Assembly (NCBI GenBank): GCA_015059735.1
Contig: SUZX01000005.1
Location: forward strand, 113,402-177,401
Length of the DNA: 64,000 nucleotides
Direction of reading: 5' to 3'
Source of the DNA: Rikenellaceae bacterium
GTDB taxonomy: Bacteria; Bacteroidota; Bacteroidia; Bacteroidales; Rikenellaceae
The translations under genes were made by a program, and so were the position numbers. Under the pieces are notes generated by a model that made no database searches, was not told the DNA's origin, and saw only the letters and a list, made by a program, of their open reading frames with translations. The first letter of the stretch is position 1; the number at the start of each line of letters is the position of its first letter. This document shows positions 34,619 to 43,853 of this stretch, one piece after another.

Positions 34619-36811
34619 ATGGAACGAAATGAGTCATACCTGTTGCACGAGAAATTGAAGGAGTATTTCGGATTCTCCTCGTTCAAAGGTAACCAAGAAG
34701 CCGTGATCCGAAATGTGTTGGACGGAAAGGATACTTTTGTGTTGATGCCTACCGGAGGAGGCAAGTCGCTGTGTTATCAATTGCCGGCATTGCTGATGGA
34801 TGGTGTCGCAATCGTCATCTCGCCGTTGATTGCTTTGATGAAGAATCAGGTAGATGCCATGCGTACGTTTTCGGCCGAGTCGGGAATTGCCCATTTCCTC
34901 AACTCGTCGCTCAACAAAACAGCTGTGGCACAGGTGCGTCAAGATGTGTTGGAGGGAAAGACAAAATTGCTCTATTTTGCGCCGGAATCGCTGACCAAAG
35001 AGGATAATGTGGCATTTTTGCGCAAAATCAAAATATCGTTTTACGCCATCGATGAGGCGCACTGTATTTCGGAGTGGGGACACGATTTCCGTCCGGAGTA
35101 TCGACGCATTCGTCCGATCATTAATGAAATCGGTACGGCACCGTTGATTGCTCTTACCGCTACGGCAACCCCTAAGGTGCAGTTAGACATCCAGAAGAAT
35201 CTTGGAATGTCGGATGCTTCGGTATTCAAATCTTCGTTCAATCGCCCTAACCTCTATTATGAGATACGTCCCAAACATGACGTAGATCGGGATATTATTC
35301 GGTTTATCAAGCAAAACGAAGGGAAGAGTGGTATCATCTATTGTTTGAGCCGCAAGAAGGTCGAAGAGTTGGCTGAATTGTTGCAAGCCAATGAGATTCG
35401 AGCCCATGCGTATCATGCCGGCATGGATGCGGTGACCCGTGCGGCCAATCAAGATGATTTTTTGATGGAGCGGGTCGATGTGATTGTGGCTACGATTGCG
35501 TTTGGTATGGGAATCGACAAGCCAGATGTGCGTTATGTGATCCATTATGACATCCCGAAATCGTTGGAAGGCTATTATCAAGAAACAGGTCGTGCCGGAC
35601 GCGATGGTGGAGAAGGCTATTGTTTGACTTTTTACAGCTACAAGGATATTCAAAAACTCGAAAAGTTCATGCAGGGCAAACCGATCGCCGAGCAGGAGAT
35701 TGGAAAGTTGTTGCTTTTGGAAACGGTGTCGTATGCCGAAAGTTCAATTTGCCGTCGCAAGACATTGCTTCATTACTTTGGCGAGGAGTATACGGAGGAA
35801 AATTGTGGCAATTGTGACAATTGTCGTCACCCCAAAGCGAAAATCGATGCCAAAGCCGCGCTTAAAATGGCATTGGAGGCATTGCGTGATATCGGTGACA
35901 AATTCAAAACGGATTATCTGATCAATGTGTTGCTAGGTAAAAACACCGCGCTGATCAAGAGTTACGGGCACAATAAATCGAAATGGTTTGGAGCAGGAGA
36001 AGAACATGATGCCCGTTTTTGGGGGGCGGTACTGCGACAAGCTTTGATTTTGGGATTGGTGGATAAAAATATCGAGAATTATGGATTGATTTCGATCAAT
36101 CGAAAGGGTGAGAATTATATTGCCATGCCTTTCCCCGTGACAGTTTCGCTTGATCACGACTACGATGAAGAGGAGCGCGAGGCTGAATCGGTTGCTCCAA
36201 TGGGACGTGGCGGTGCTGCCGACGAGGAGCTCTTCTCGATGCTCAAAGACCTGCGCAAAAAAGTAGCCAAGAAACACGGTTTACCATCGTTTGTGGTTTT
36301 TCAAGATCCTTCGCTTGAAGATATGGCGGTGCAATATCCAATCACCATTGAGGAGTTGCAAAACATCACCGGAGTAGGTGTGGGGAAGGCGCGAAAGTTC
36401 GGTGAGGAGTTTGTAAAACTTATCAAAGTATATGTCGAAGAAAAAGAGATTATTCGCCCGCAGGATATGGTTGTCAAGTCGGTGGCGAATAAGTCGGGGA
36501 ATAAAATTTTCATTATCCAGTCGATTGATCGTAAAATGGATTTTGAAGACATTGCCCGTGCCAAAGATCTTGAATTTGATGAACTATTGACTGAAATTGA
36601 AGGTATTGTCAATGCCGGTACGCGGTTGGATGTTTCGTACTATATTCGTGATTTCATGGACGAGGATAAGGCAGAAGATATCTATCTTTATTTTAAGGAG
36701 GACGCCGAGAGCGATTCGCTTGATGCTGCCATTGAGGAGTTAGGGTCGGACTACACCGAAGAGGAGATTCGATTGGTGCGGATCAAATTTATGTGTGAGC
36801 AGGGAAATTAA
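34619..36811 (+). CDS. recQ: ATP-dependent DNA helicase RecQ
   Basis: The 730-residue 3'-5' helicase has all RecQ parts. The superfamily 2 core begins YFGFSSFKGNQEAVIRNVL, with Walker A MPTGGGKS, motif II DEAHCISEWGHDFR and motif VI QETGRAGRDG. The RecQ C-terminal region has a four-cysteine zinc site (CRRKTLLHYFGEEY...CGNCDNC) and a winged helix. An HRDC domain (DLRKKVAKKHGLPSFVVFQD, about 540-610) follows. The last 110 residues form an extra helical tail common in Bacteroidota RecQ. It repairs stalled forks and recombination intermediates. Upstream TATCTTTA (34574-34581) is a near-consensus -7 box. Confidence 0.97.
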   Translation: MERNESYLLHEKLKEYFGFSSFKGNQEAVIRNVLDGKDTFVLMPTGGGKSLCYQLPALLMDGVAIVISPLIALMKNQVDAMRTFSAESGIAHFLNSSLNKTAVAQVRQDVLEGKTKLLYFAPESLTKEDNVAFLRKIKISFYAIDEAHCISEWGHDFRPEYRRIRPIINEIGTAPLIALTATATPKVQLDIQKNLGMSDASVFKSSFNRPNLYYEIRPKHDVDRDIIRFIKQNEGKSGIIYCLSRKKVEELAELLQANEIRAHAYHAGMDAVTRAANQDDFLMERVDVIVATIAFGMGIDKPDVRYVIHYDIPKSLEGYYQETGRAGRDGGEGYCLTFYSYKDIQKLEKFMQGKPIAEQEIGKLLLLETVSYAESSICRRKTLLHYFGEEYTEENCGNCDNCRHPKAKIDAKAALKMALEALRDIGDKFKTDYLINVLLGKNTALIKSYGHNKSKWFGAGEEHDARFWGAVLRQALILGLVDKNIENYGLISINRKGENYIAMPFPVTVSLDHDYDEEEREAESVAPMGRGGAADEELFSMLKDLRKKVAKKHGLPSFVVFQDPSLEDMAVQYPITIEELQNITGVGVGKARKFGEEFVKLIKVYVEEKEIIRPQDMVVKSVANKSGNKIFIIQSIDRKMDFEDIARAKDLEFDELLTEIEGIVNAGTRLDVSYYIRDFMDEDKAEDIYLYFKEDAESDSLDAAIEELGSDYTEEEIRLVRIKFMCEQGN

Positions 36812-36830
36812 TGAAGAATAGGAGATCAAT

Positions 36831-37043
36831 ATGTTGCAGGTCGTTCGTATGCTGATGATGGTCGTTGCGGTGGCGGGAATCATCTATGCGTTGGAGAATA
36901 TGGAGGGCGGTTTTGCCGTGTGGTTTTGGATTGTACTCCTCGGTGTCGGATTTGTCGGCTTGTTTTATTCATTTCGACTGACGCAACAACGGATGCGACA
37001 GGAACGAGGGACTACAAAAAAGAAAGTATCGGGACGGCGTTGA
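36831..37043 (+). CDS. Small two-helix membrane protein, function unknown
   Basis: This 70-residue protein has two hydrophobic helices (MLMMVVAVAGIIYAL, WFWIVLLGVGFVGLFYSF) joined by a short acidic loop, and a strongly basic C-terminal tail (RMRQERGTTKKKVSGRR). It starts 19 bases after recQ and lies 72 bases before rsmA, so it sits inside a likely recQ-rsmA transcript. No family is recognised. The composition supports an inner-membrane protein with a cytoplasmic basic tail. Confidence 0.7.
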   Translation: MLQVVRMLMMVVAVAGIIYALENMEGGFAVWFWIVLLGVGFVGLFYSFRLTQQRMRQERGTTKKKVSGRR

Positions 37044-37115
37044 TTGTTTCGTTGATCAATAGGGATATCGGCGAATCCCTTTGTCTCCCTGAGAATCTTT
37101 ATTTTGATTCACATA

Positions 37116-37901
37116 ATGGAAGTTAGAGCCAAAAAAGCTTTGGGACAACATTTTTTGGTTGACCTAAATATTGCACGTAAAATCTGTAATGCCCTTTCGG
37201 GAGGAACACCTGAATGCCCGTCCGAAGTGCTTGAAGTGGGATGCGGCATGGGGGTATTGACGCAATTTTTGTTGCAACGCAATGACATAGTGACCTATGG
37301 TGCCGAGATTGATAGCGAAAGTGTCGAATACCTGCATGCTCATTATCCCGAATTTACCCCTCGGTTGATCGAAGGCGATTTTTTGAAGATGGATTTGCGG
37401 GAACGTTTTCCTCGAGAGTTGCGAATCATCGGTAATTTCCCGTATAATATCTCTTCTCAAATATTTTTCAAGGTGTTGGAGCATCGCGACATCGTTCCCG
37501 AATGTGTCGGGATGATCCAAAAAGAGGTCGCTGTACGATTGGCGGAGCCCCCGGGATCGAAAGAGTATGGGATTTTGTCGGTATTGTTGCAGGCTTGGTA
37601 TAATATTGAATATCTTTTTACGGTTAACGAAACAGTTTTTAATCCCCCTCCCAAAGTTAAGAGTGCCGTTATCCGATTGCGCCGAAATAATGTAGAACAA
37701 CTTGGTTGTGATGAACGATTATTTATCAAAGTGGTTAAAGCCTCGTTCGGGCAGCGGCGTAAGATGATCCGCAACTCGTTGCGGGCTGCATTCGGAAACT
37801 TTGGCGGAGCTGAACATCCTTTCTTTACGCAGCGGGCCGAGCAACTTTCGGTAGCAGATTTCGTGGTATTGACTAATTGGGTGCATGAACATGGATGTTG
37901 A
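37116..37901 (+). CDS. rsmA: 16S rRNA (adenine(1518)-N6/adenine(1519)-N6)-dimethyltransferase RsmA (KsgA)
   Basis: The 261-residue enzyme starts at ATG 37116 (MEVRAKKALGQHFLVD). An upstream TTG at 37104 is in frame but less likely. It dimethylates two adjacent adenines in the 3' hairpin of 16S rRNA late in small-subunit assembly. KKALGQHFLVD, the SAM motif VLEVGCGMGVLTQFLL, and the catalytic NFPYNISSQIFFKVL (NLPY-type motif, here NFPY) are visible. So is the PPPKVKSAVIRL segment. It is downstream of the small membrane protein. Confidence 0.97.
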   Translation: MEVRAKKALGQHFLVDLNIARKICNALSGGTPECPSEVLEVGCGMGVLTQFLLQRNDIVTYGAEIDSESVEYLHAHYPEFTPRLIEGDFLKMDLRERFPRELRIIGNFPYNISSQIFFKVLEHRDIVPECVGMIQKEVAVRLAEPPGSKEYGILSVLLQAWYNIEYLFTVNETVFNPPPKVKSAVIRLRRNNVEQLGCDERLFIKVVKASFGQRRKMIRNSLRAAFGNFGGAEHPFFTQRAEQLSVADFVVLTNWVHEHGC

Positions 37902-37946
37902 TCGAGAGGAGTTGTCCGGATCGGTAATATTGTTTTCGAAAATTAG

Positions 37947-38801
37947 ATGGTTGATTTCTATAATAGTAGAGCCGCTTTATTGGTATGCCGACTTGTGAGT
38001 GTTTGGGTGTTACTGATCGGAAATGCCGATTATCTGCACGCACAATCGCGCGGAGCAACGGGGGTGGCTTATTACGATATCGATCATCTTTACGATACGA
38101 TTCCTGCTTTGTTTTATAATGACGAGGATTATACGCCGAACGGTCGGTTGAAATGGAATACGGAACGTTATTGGCGGAAAGTGCGCAAGATCGCATCGGT
38201 GATCGATTCGATGGCACTGCCGATTGTGGCATTGAGAGGTGTGGAAAACAAGGCAGTGGTGCGCGATATTGTGCGTAGTTGTCGAGGAGATTATTCTTAT
38301 CTACACGAAACGCTCAATACGTTGGATGGAATGGAGTTTGCCCTGCTCTATTATGGAGATTGGTTTTTCCCTTTTCGGGTGGAAACCGGAGCACGATGTT
38401 TACAGATCGAGGGTGTTCTGCAAAGAGATACGGTGGCATTGGTGTTGAGTGCCGATAGCCGGTCGGTGCGTTGGTTTGTAGAAGATTTGCGCAGAGAACA
38501 ACCGCGACGAAAGATAATTCTGTTAGGACGAATGGGTGATTTGGATCCTATGGAGTATGGTTTGTGTGATGGCTTGAAACGAGTCGCTAAACTTGGACGC
38601 GGAAATGTGTGGAGACGAGGGGGTTGGATAATGCGTGATAGGATATGGATCGACTCAACATTGCGTTTGTGTGGTGGAGATGTTTATGCTCGAAAATGGA
38701 TGTTTGATCCGTTGACAAATGCTCCGCAACCAACCTATGATGGCCGCAGATATCGGGGCGGATGCAGTTATGCTTTGCCGATTTTTGTCTATGTGAAATG
38801 A
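37947..38801 (+). CDS. EEP-fold (endonuclease/exonuclease/phosphatase) protein lacking the catalytic residues
   Basis: The intact 284-residue frame has a membrane or signal segment at residues 10-33. The body then follows EEP-family order: YYDIDHLYDT (normally FYNVENLFDT), TPNGRLKWNTERYWRKVRKIASVI, LPIVALRGVENKAVVRDIV, GMEFALLYYGDWFFP and IILLGRMGDLDP. In active relatives the third element has a catalytic Glu (LCEVEN), the fourth has a D-x-R-G-I-D stretch, the next strand has NHWPS, the fifth is GDFND, and a DH pair ends the domain. Here these read LRGVEN, LDGMEF, SADSRS, GRMGD and DR. All metal and catalytic positions are lost, but the reading frame is open. It is probably a pseudoenzyme, with no known role. 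Confidence 0.7.
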   Translation: MVDFYNSRAALLVCRLVSVWVLLIGNADYLHAQSRGATGVAYYDIDHLYDTIPALFYNDEDYTPNGRLKWNTERYWRKVRKIASVIDSMALPIVALRGVENKAVVRDIVRSCRGDYSYLHETLNTLDGMEFALLYYGDWFFPFRVETGARCLQIEGVLQRDTVALVLSADSRSVRWFVEDLRREQPRRKIILLGRMGDLDPMEYGLCDGLKRVAKLGRGNVWRRGGWIMRDRIWIDSTLRLCGGDVYARKWMFDPLTNAPQPTYDGRRYRGGCSYALPIFVYVK

Positions 38802-38858
38802 TAAAGATGAGAGGTTTGTTTGAGGCTTGCCAATTTGAATTCTAAAAGTTGAAAATAT

Positions 38859-38889
38859 TTGGCAATGTGAAAAATTTTATATATTTTTG
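38859..38889 (+). promoter_or_regulatory. Promoter of ppdK
   Basis: TTG (38859-38861), a 20-bp spacer and TATTTTTG (38882-38889) match the consensus, with a leader of about 115 bases. Confidence 0.75.
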
Positions 38890-39009
38890 TCCCTCTCAAT
38901 AAATTTGAAGTCGTTAAGGTCGGGTTGCATGGTAAAGATGCACTCCTTTTTATTTTTAAGGATCAAAGAATTTGAAAAAATTATTAATATATCTTAATTG
39001 TAAATTATT

Positions 39010-41739
39010 ATGGCAGATGTAAAACGAGTCTATACTTTCGGTAATAAAGAGGCCGAGGGTAATGGTAAAATGCGAGAATTGCTTGGCGGCAAGGGTGCCA
39101 ATCTTGCTGAGATGAATCTTATCGGTATGCCCGTTCCTCCGGGATTTACAATCACGACAGATACCTGTGCCGAATATTATGCACAAGGAAAAGAGGCTGT
39201 TGTTGCGTTGCTTAAACCTGAGGTAGAGCGTGCCGTTGCTAATATCGAGAAACTTACGGGACGTAAATTCGGTGATAAGCAACAACCGTTGCTGTTGTCG
39301 GTACGTTCGGGTGCTCGTGCCTCGATGCCCGGTATGATGGATACGATTCTAAACCTCGGTATGAACGACGAGGCTGTTGAGGCGATGGCTAAACTGAGTG
39401 GTAATCCTTGGTTTGCTTGGGACTCATATCGTCGTTTTGTTCAAATGTATGGCGATGTGGTACTCGAAATGAAACCCGCATCGAAAGAGGATCAGGATCC
39501 TTTTGAGGAGATCATCGAGAAACAGAAAGAGAAACGCGGTATTACGAAAGATACCGACTTGACCGTTGAAGATCTCAAAGAGTTGGTATCTTCGTTCAAA
39601 GCTGCCGTAAAAACTCAAACCGGCAAAGATTTCCCGACTTGCCCGTGGGAGCAGTTGTGGGGTGCTATCTGCGCTGTATTCGGCTCGTGGATGAACGAGC
39701 GCGCCATCCTCTATCGTAAACTCAACAATATTCCTACTGAGTGGGGCACAGCTGTATCGGTTATGGCTATGGTATTTGGTAACATGGGTGATAACTCGGC
39801 TACGGGTGTAGCTTTCTCGCGTGACGCTGCAACAGGTGAAGATATTTTCAATGGTGAGTATCTGATCAACGCTCAGGGCGAGGATGTGGTTGCCGGTATC
39901 CGCACGCCACAGCAGATCACGATTGAAGGATCGAAACGTTGGGCCAAAGCGCAGAACATCTCCGAGGAGGAGCGTGCTGCAAAATATCCTTCGTTGGAAG
40001 AGGTAATGCCTGATGTATATAAAGAGTTGGATGATATCCAAAATCAATTGGAGGATCACTATCGCGATATGCAGGATATTGAGTTTACGATTCAAGATGG
40101 TAAACTTTGGATGTTGCAGTGCCGCAACGGAAAACGTACGGGTGCTGCTATGGTAAAGATTGCTATGGATATGCTTCGTGAGGGTATGATCGACGAGAAA
40201 ACTGCCGTGTTGCGTTGTGAGCCGGCCAAACTCGATGAGTTGCTCCACCCCGTATTCGATAAGAAAGCGATTGCTACTGCCAAAGTGATTACGAAAGGTC
40301 TGCCTGCTTCACCGGGTGCTGCTACCGGTCCGGTGGTATTCTTTGCAGATGATGCTGCCAAAGTCCTTGCAGAAACTGGACAACGTGCTATTTTGGTGCG
40401 TATCGAAACTTCGCCTGAGGATTTGAAGGGTATGCTTGATGCAGCCGGTATTTTGACTGCACGTGGTGGTATGACTTCGCACGCTGCCGTTGTGGCTCGT
40501 GGTATGGGTAAGTGCTGCGTGTCGGGTGCCGGTGAGTTGGAAATTGACTACAAGGCTCGTACGATCAAAGTGGGTGACGTTACTGTAAAAGAGGGCGATT
40601 GGATTTCGCTTAACGGTTCGACCGGTGAGGTTTACCTCGGTGAGGTTGCTACCCGTGCCGCTGATTTGAGCGGTGATTTCGCCAAGTTGATGGAGTTGGC
40701 TGGTAAATATTCGGTGCTGAAAGTACGCGCCAATGCCGATACTCCGAAAGATGCAGCACAGGCTTTTGCGTTCGGCGCTGAGGGTATCGGCCTTTGCCGT
40801 ACGGAGCACATGTTCTTCGAGGGTGACCGTATCAAGGCAATTCGCGAGATGATTCTTGCGGATGACGAGGCCGGACGCCGTGTGGCTTTGGCTAAATTGT
40901 TGCCTATTCAGCGTGGTGACTTTGAAGGTCTGTTTAAGGCCATGCAGGGACACCCTGTGACAGTCCGTCTTTTGGATCCCCCCTTGCATGAGTTTGTTCC
41001 CCACGATCTGAAAGGCCAGCAGGAAATGGCCGATGAGATGGGTGTATCGGTAGAGAAGATCATCGCCAAAGTCGAGGCTTTGGCCGAGTTCAACCCGATG
41101 TTGGGTCATCGTGGTTGCCGTTTGGGTAACACCTATCCCGAAATTACCGAGATGCAAACCCGTGCAATTATCGAGGCTGCCATGAACGTAAAAGCTACGG
41201 GTCTGGATGTACATGTAGAGATCATGGTTCCGCTGGTAGGTAATCACAAGGAGTTGCGTTACCAAAAGAATATCATCGACAAGACTGCCGAGCAGGTATT
41301 CTCGGAGCGTAACGATAAGATTGAGTATATGGTAGGAACGATGATCGAGGTGCCGCGTGCCGCTGTTACGGCCAACCAAATTGCCGAGGTCGCACAGTTC
41401 TTCTCGTTCGGTACTAACGACCTTACCCAGATGACGTTGGGCTTCTCGCGAGATGATATCTCGAAATTCCTGCCCATCTATTTGGAGAAAGGCATCTTGA
41501 AGAACGACCCGTTCCAGATTTTGGATCGCAACGGTGTGGGTCAGCTTATTCGCGAGGCGGTTATGAAGGGTCGTGGTACGCGTCTTGATTTGAAATGCGG
41601 TATTTGCGGTGAGCATGGCGGTGAGCCGTTATCGGTAGAGTTCTGCCACTATGCAGGCTTGAATTATGTCAGCTGCTCGCCCTTCCGTGTACCCATTGCA
41701 CGTTTGGCAGCAGCTCACGCAGCGCTTAACCAAAAGTAA
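39010..41739 (+). CDS. ppdK: Pyruvate, phosphate dikinase
   Basis: The 909-residue enzyme interconverts pyruvate + ATP + Pi with PEP + AMP + PPi. Three parts are seen. The ATP-grasp nucleotide domain (residues 1-350) opens with RELLGGKGANLAEM and has LSVRSGARASMPGMMDTILN. The swivelling phosphohistidine domain has the active His491 in GGMTSHAAVVARGMG. The TIM-barrel PEP domain (about 540-909) has FGAEGIGLCRTEHMFF and the catalytic Cys866 in CGICGEHGGEP. In anaerobic Bacteroidales it usually runs toward pyruvate, making ATP with PPi use, and complements the pyruvate kinase at 46528. Strong codon bias suggests high expression. Confidence 0.97.
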   Translation: MADVKRVYTFGNKEAEGNGKMRELLGGKGANLAEMNLIGMPVPPGFTITTDTCAEYYAQGKEAVVALLKPEVERAVANIEKLTGRKFGDKQQPLLLSVRSGARASMPGMMDTILNLGMNDEAVEAMAKLSGNPWFAWDSYRRFVQMYGDVVLEMKPASKEDQDPFEEIIEKQKEKRGITKDTDLTVEDLKELVSSFKAAVKTQTGKDFPTCPWEQLWGAICAVFGSWMNERAILYRKLNNIPTEWGTAVSVMAMVFGNMGDNSATGVAFSRDAATGEDIFNGEYLINAQGEDVVAGIRTPQQITIEGSKRWAKAQNISEEERAAKYPSLEEVMPDVYKELDDIQNQLEDHYRDMQDIEFTIQDGKLWMLQCRNGKRTGAAMVKIAMDMLREGMIDEKTAVLRCEPAKLDELLHPVFDKKAIATAKVITKGLPASPGAATGPVVFFADDAAKVLAETGQRAILVRIETSPEDLKGMLDAAGILTARGGMTSHAAVVARGMGKCCVSGAGELEIDYKARTIKVGDVTVKEGDWISLNGSTGEVYLGEVATRAADLSGDFAKLMELAGKYSVLKVRANADTPKDAAQAFAFGAEGIGLCRTEHMFFEGDRIKAIREMILADDEAGRRVALAKLLPIQRGDFEGLFKAMQGHPVTVRLLDPPLHEFVPHDLKGQQEMADEMGVSVEKIIAKVEALAEFNPMLGHRGCRLGNTYPEITEMQTRAIIEAAMNVKATGLDVHVEIMVPLVGNHKELRYQKNIIDKTAEQVFSERNDKIEYMVGTMIEVPRAAVTANQIAEVAQFFSFGTNDLTQMTLGFSRDDISKFLPIYLEKGILKNDPFQILDRNGVGQLIREAVMKGRGTRLDLKCGICGEHGGEPLSVEFCHYAGLNYVSCSPFRVPIARLAAAHAALNQK

Positions 41740-41821
41740 TTTGTTTCGAGATGCTTCTATCCGTATGGTGAGTTAATTTGCCGGATAAGAATCCTGCATT
41801 TTGAATGAGATTTTTCATACC

Positions 41822-41860
41822 GAAGAGATTCGTGGCACGAAAGTCGCGAATCTCTTCTTT
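41822..41860 (+). terminator. Rho-independent terminator of ppdK
   Basis: An 11-bp stem (GAAGAGATTCG paired with CGAATCTCTTC) encloses a short loop and is followed by TTTTG. Confidence 0.8.
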
Positions 41861-41894
41861 TGTTGACAAAATAGATTTATTGGTTGAAAATATT

Positions 41895-41924
41895 TTGTGT
41901 TAATGAGTATAATTTCTATATTTG
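41895..41924 (+). promoter_or_regulatory. Promoter of the beta-barrel gene
   Basis: TTG (41895-41897), a 19-bp spacer and TATATTTG (41917-41924) are an exact consensus match, 37 bases upstream of the ATG. Confidence 0.8.
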
Positions 41925-41961
41925 TAAAACAAGCAGATTTATTAACTAAAACACGGAATTT

Positions 41962-42420
41962 ATGAAAAAGATTATTTTTACAATGATTGTTGCGTTGTTT
42001 GCGATGACAACAGTGTCGGCGCAAGAGGTTGGAAATTGGGCTGTTGGGCCAAAAATTGGTATATACACTAATACTAGCACAATTTTCTCTATCGGTGCAA
42101 TCGGACGTTATAGCTTTACGGATAATTGGCGTGTTGAACCCGGAATCGCTGTACTATGTAAGAAAGGATGTTCGGTAGATATCAATGCTGATGTGCAATA
42201 TCTCTTTCAAGTAGCGGATGCGTGGAACGTTTATCCGTTGGCCGGTGTTAGTGTCAATGATATCGGCGGTTGGTCGTGTGGTATCAACTTGGGTGGAGGC
42301 GCTGATTTCTCGGTGGCAGATCGTTGGGATATTACGGCTGGTATTAAATGGATGATTCAAACTGCAAAACATCATCCCAATCCGATTATTATCAGTCTTG
42401 GAGCTACCTACAAGTTCTAA
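41962..42420 (+). CDS. Small outer-membrane beta-barrel protein
   Basis: This 152-residue protein has a signal peptide (MKKIIFTMIVALFAMTTVSAQ) cut after AQ. About eight alternating beta strands follow (WAVGPKIGIYTNTS, FSIGAIGRYSFTDNWRVEPGI, VDINADVQYLFQV, WNVYPLAGVSVND, DITAGIKWMIQ), ending in an aromatic residue (GATYKF), as expected for OMP assembly by Bam. It fits the porin or OmpX-like family of Bacteroidota. The role is unknown. It has its own consensus promoter and terminator. Confidence 0.88.
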   Translation: MKKIIFTMIVALFAMTTVSAQEVGNWAVGPKIGIYTNTSTIFSIGAIGRYSFTDNWRVEPGIAVLCKKGCSVDINADVQYLFQVADAWNVYPLAGVSVNDIGGWSCGINLGGGADFSVADRWDITAGIKWMIQTAKHHPNPIIISLGATYKF

Positions 42421-42439
42421 TCGAATTGAGATTATACTA

Positions 42440-42475
42440 AATATCGGGACGATGACAATCATCGTCCCGATATTC
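42440..42475 (+). terminator. Terminator of the beta-barrel gene
   Basis: A perfect stem of about 16 bp (AATATCGGGACGATGA paired with TCATCGTCCCGATATT) has a very short loop. Confidence 0.8.
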
Positions 42476-42559
42476 GTTAATAACGAGGGATTATCGGCCG
42501 TTTTTCGGGGAGAATGAAAGAATTTCGATGTAACATTTCGTTTGTTGACGGCAAATGGT

Positions 42560-42567
42560 TATTTTTG
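42560..42567 (+). promoter_or_regulatory. -7 box of hpt
   Basis: TATTTTTG lies 55 bases upstream of the hpt ATG. No TTG is at the normal spacing. Confidence 0.4.
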
Positions 42568-42621
42568 CATGGTAATAATTATTACACTGAGATTTATTAC
42601 AAATCAATCTTCTGCCCGACT

Positions 42622-43164
42622 ATGGAGAATGTTATCAAACTACATGACAAGAAATTTCGCATCATGATTCCGGCCAAAGAGATCGATGACGCAGTAACCG
42701 CTGTGGCACAACGGATCAATGCCGATTACAAAGATAAAGAAACCCCACTCTTTGTGGGTGTTTTGAACGGATCGTTTATGTTTATGAGCGATCTGATCAA
42801 GAAGATTGAGTTTAATGCCGAACTGTCGTTTGTGAAATTGGCTTCGTATGAGGGAACAACATCGACTGGAGAGGTAAAAAGTCTAATCGGATTGAACGGC
42901 TCGATCGAAGGTCGTCATGTGATAATCGTAGAGGATATCGTAGATACAGGAGAGAGTATCGAACACATGATTGCTGACTTGGAACAGCGTAATCCTGCAT
43001 CAATTACGGTTTGTACACTCTTCTTCAAACCTAATTCCTATCGAAAAAGCCGTCCGATCCAATATCGGGCTATGGAGATCGGAAACGAATTTATCGTAGG
43101 CTATGGGTTGGATTACGACCAGCTGGGACGAGGTCTTAAAGATATTTATGTAGTTACCGAATAG
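42622..43164 (+). CDS. hpt: Hypoxanthine phosphoribosyltransferase
   Basis: The 180-residue enzyme is read from ATG 42622 (MENVIKLHDKKFRIMIP). A longer frame from 42514 overlaps the promoter and has no family similarity. It salvages hypoxanthine and guanine to IMP and GMP using PRPP. The PRPP-binding motif VIIVEDIVDTGES (about residues 95-107), the VGVLNGSFMFMSDL flexible-loop lead and the C-terminal EFIVGYGLDYDQLGRGL are intact. queE follows two bases after its stop, so the pair is likely co-transcribed. Confidence 0.95.
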   Translation: MENVIKLHDKKFRIMIPAKEIDDAVTAVAQRINADYKDKETPLFVGVLNGSFMFMSDLIKKIEFNAELSFVKLASYEGTTSTGEVKSLIGLNGSIEGRHVIIVEDIVDTGESIEHMIADLEQRNPASITVCTLFFKPNSYRKSRPIQYRAMEIGNEFIVGYGLDYDQLGRGLKDIYVVTE

Positions 43165-43166
43165 CG

Positions 43167-43799
43167 ATGCAACCGATTGATCAGTCCGTATTCGAAGGAG
43201 GACATTTGTTGCCTCTTGTTGAGGATTTCTATACCATACAGGGCGAAGGTTTTCATGCCGGAAAACCGGCCTATTTTATCCGTTTGGGCGGATGCGATGT
43301 CGGTTGCCGTTGGTGTGATGCCAAATATACGTGGAATCCGAAACTCTATCCGCCAGTTGCGGTTTCAACCATTGTCGAACGGGCAGCATCGTGTACGGCA
43401 AAAGCCATCGTTATTACAGGTGGCGAGCCATTGCTCTATCCGTTGGGAGTGCTGACCGAAATGTTGCATGAACAGGGTTTGGAAATCTTTTTGGAAACCT
43501 CGGGAACACATCCGTTCAGCGGGAAGTTTGATTGGGTTTGTTTGTCGCCTAAACGGCAGCAGCCACCGTTAGATGAGGCTTTTCGTATGGCACACGAACT
43601 GAAAGTAATTGTAGAAACCGAGGCTGATTTTGATTGGGCAGAACGGAATGCCGCCCAAGTTGGGGCGGAATGTATGCTTTATCTGCAACCCGAATGGAGT
43701 GTTGCGGAAGAGATGATGCCGGCAATTGTCGAATATGTCAAAGCGCATCCACGCTGGAATATCTCGATTCAAACCCATAAATATATGCATATTCCTTAG
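43167..43799 (+). CDS. queE: 7-carboxy-7-deazaguanine synthase QueE
   Basis: The 210-residue radical SAM enzyme makes 7-carboxy-7-deazaguanine, a step toward queuosine in tRNA. The cluster motif is C43-x3-C47-x2-C50 (GGCDVGCRWCD), preceded by EDFYTIQGEGFHAGKPAYFIRL, which is diagnostic of QueE. ITGGEPLLYP is the SAM-binding GGE segment. Its length is close to short-type QueE proteins. It starts two bases after hpt. queC, queD and queF are not here. Confidence 0.95.
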   Translation: MQPIDQSVFEGGHLLPLVEDFYTIQGEGFHAGKPAYFIRLGGCDVGCRWCDAKYTWNPKLYPPVAVSTIVERAASCTAKAIVITGGEPLLYPLGVLTEMLHEQGLEIFLETSGTHPFSGKFDWVCLSPKRQQPPLDEAFRMAHELKVIVETEADFDWAERNAAQVGAECMLYLQPEWSVAEEMMPAIVEYVKAHPRWNISIQTHKYMHIP

Positions 43800-43853
43800 T
43801 GTGTAATGTCCGGTGAATATCGGGGATAAGAATTACGAATATTCGTTGTCGTT

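Noticed and set aside
37104..37115. TTG start for rsmA four codons upstream
   Set aside because: The ATG at 37116 begins the conserved N-terminus; the TTG adds unsupported residues.
40309..41616. Long minus-strand frame of 435 codons inside ppdK
   Set aside because: It lies wholly within the ppdK coding strand region, has no recognisable domain, and arises from the codon bias of a highly expressed gene.
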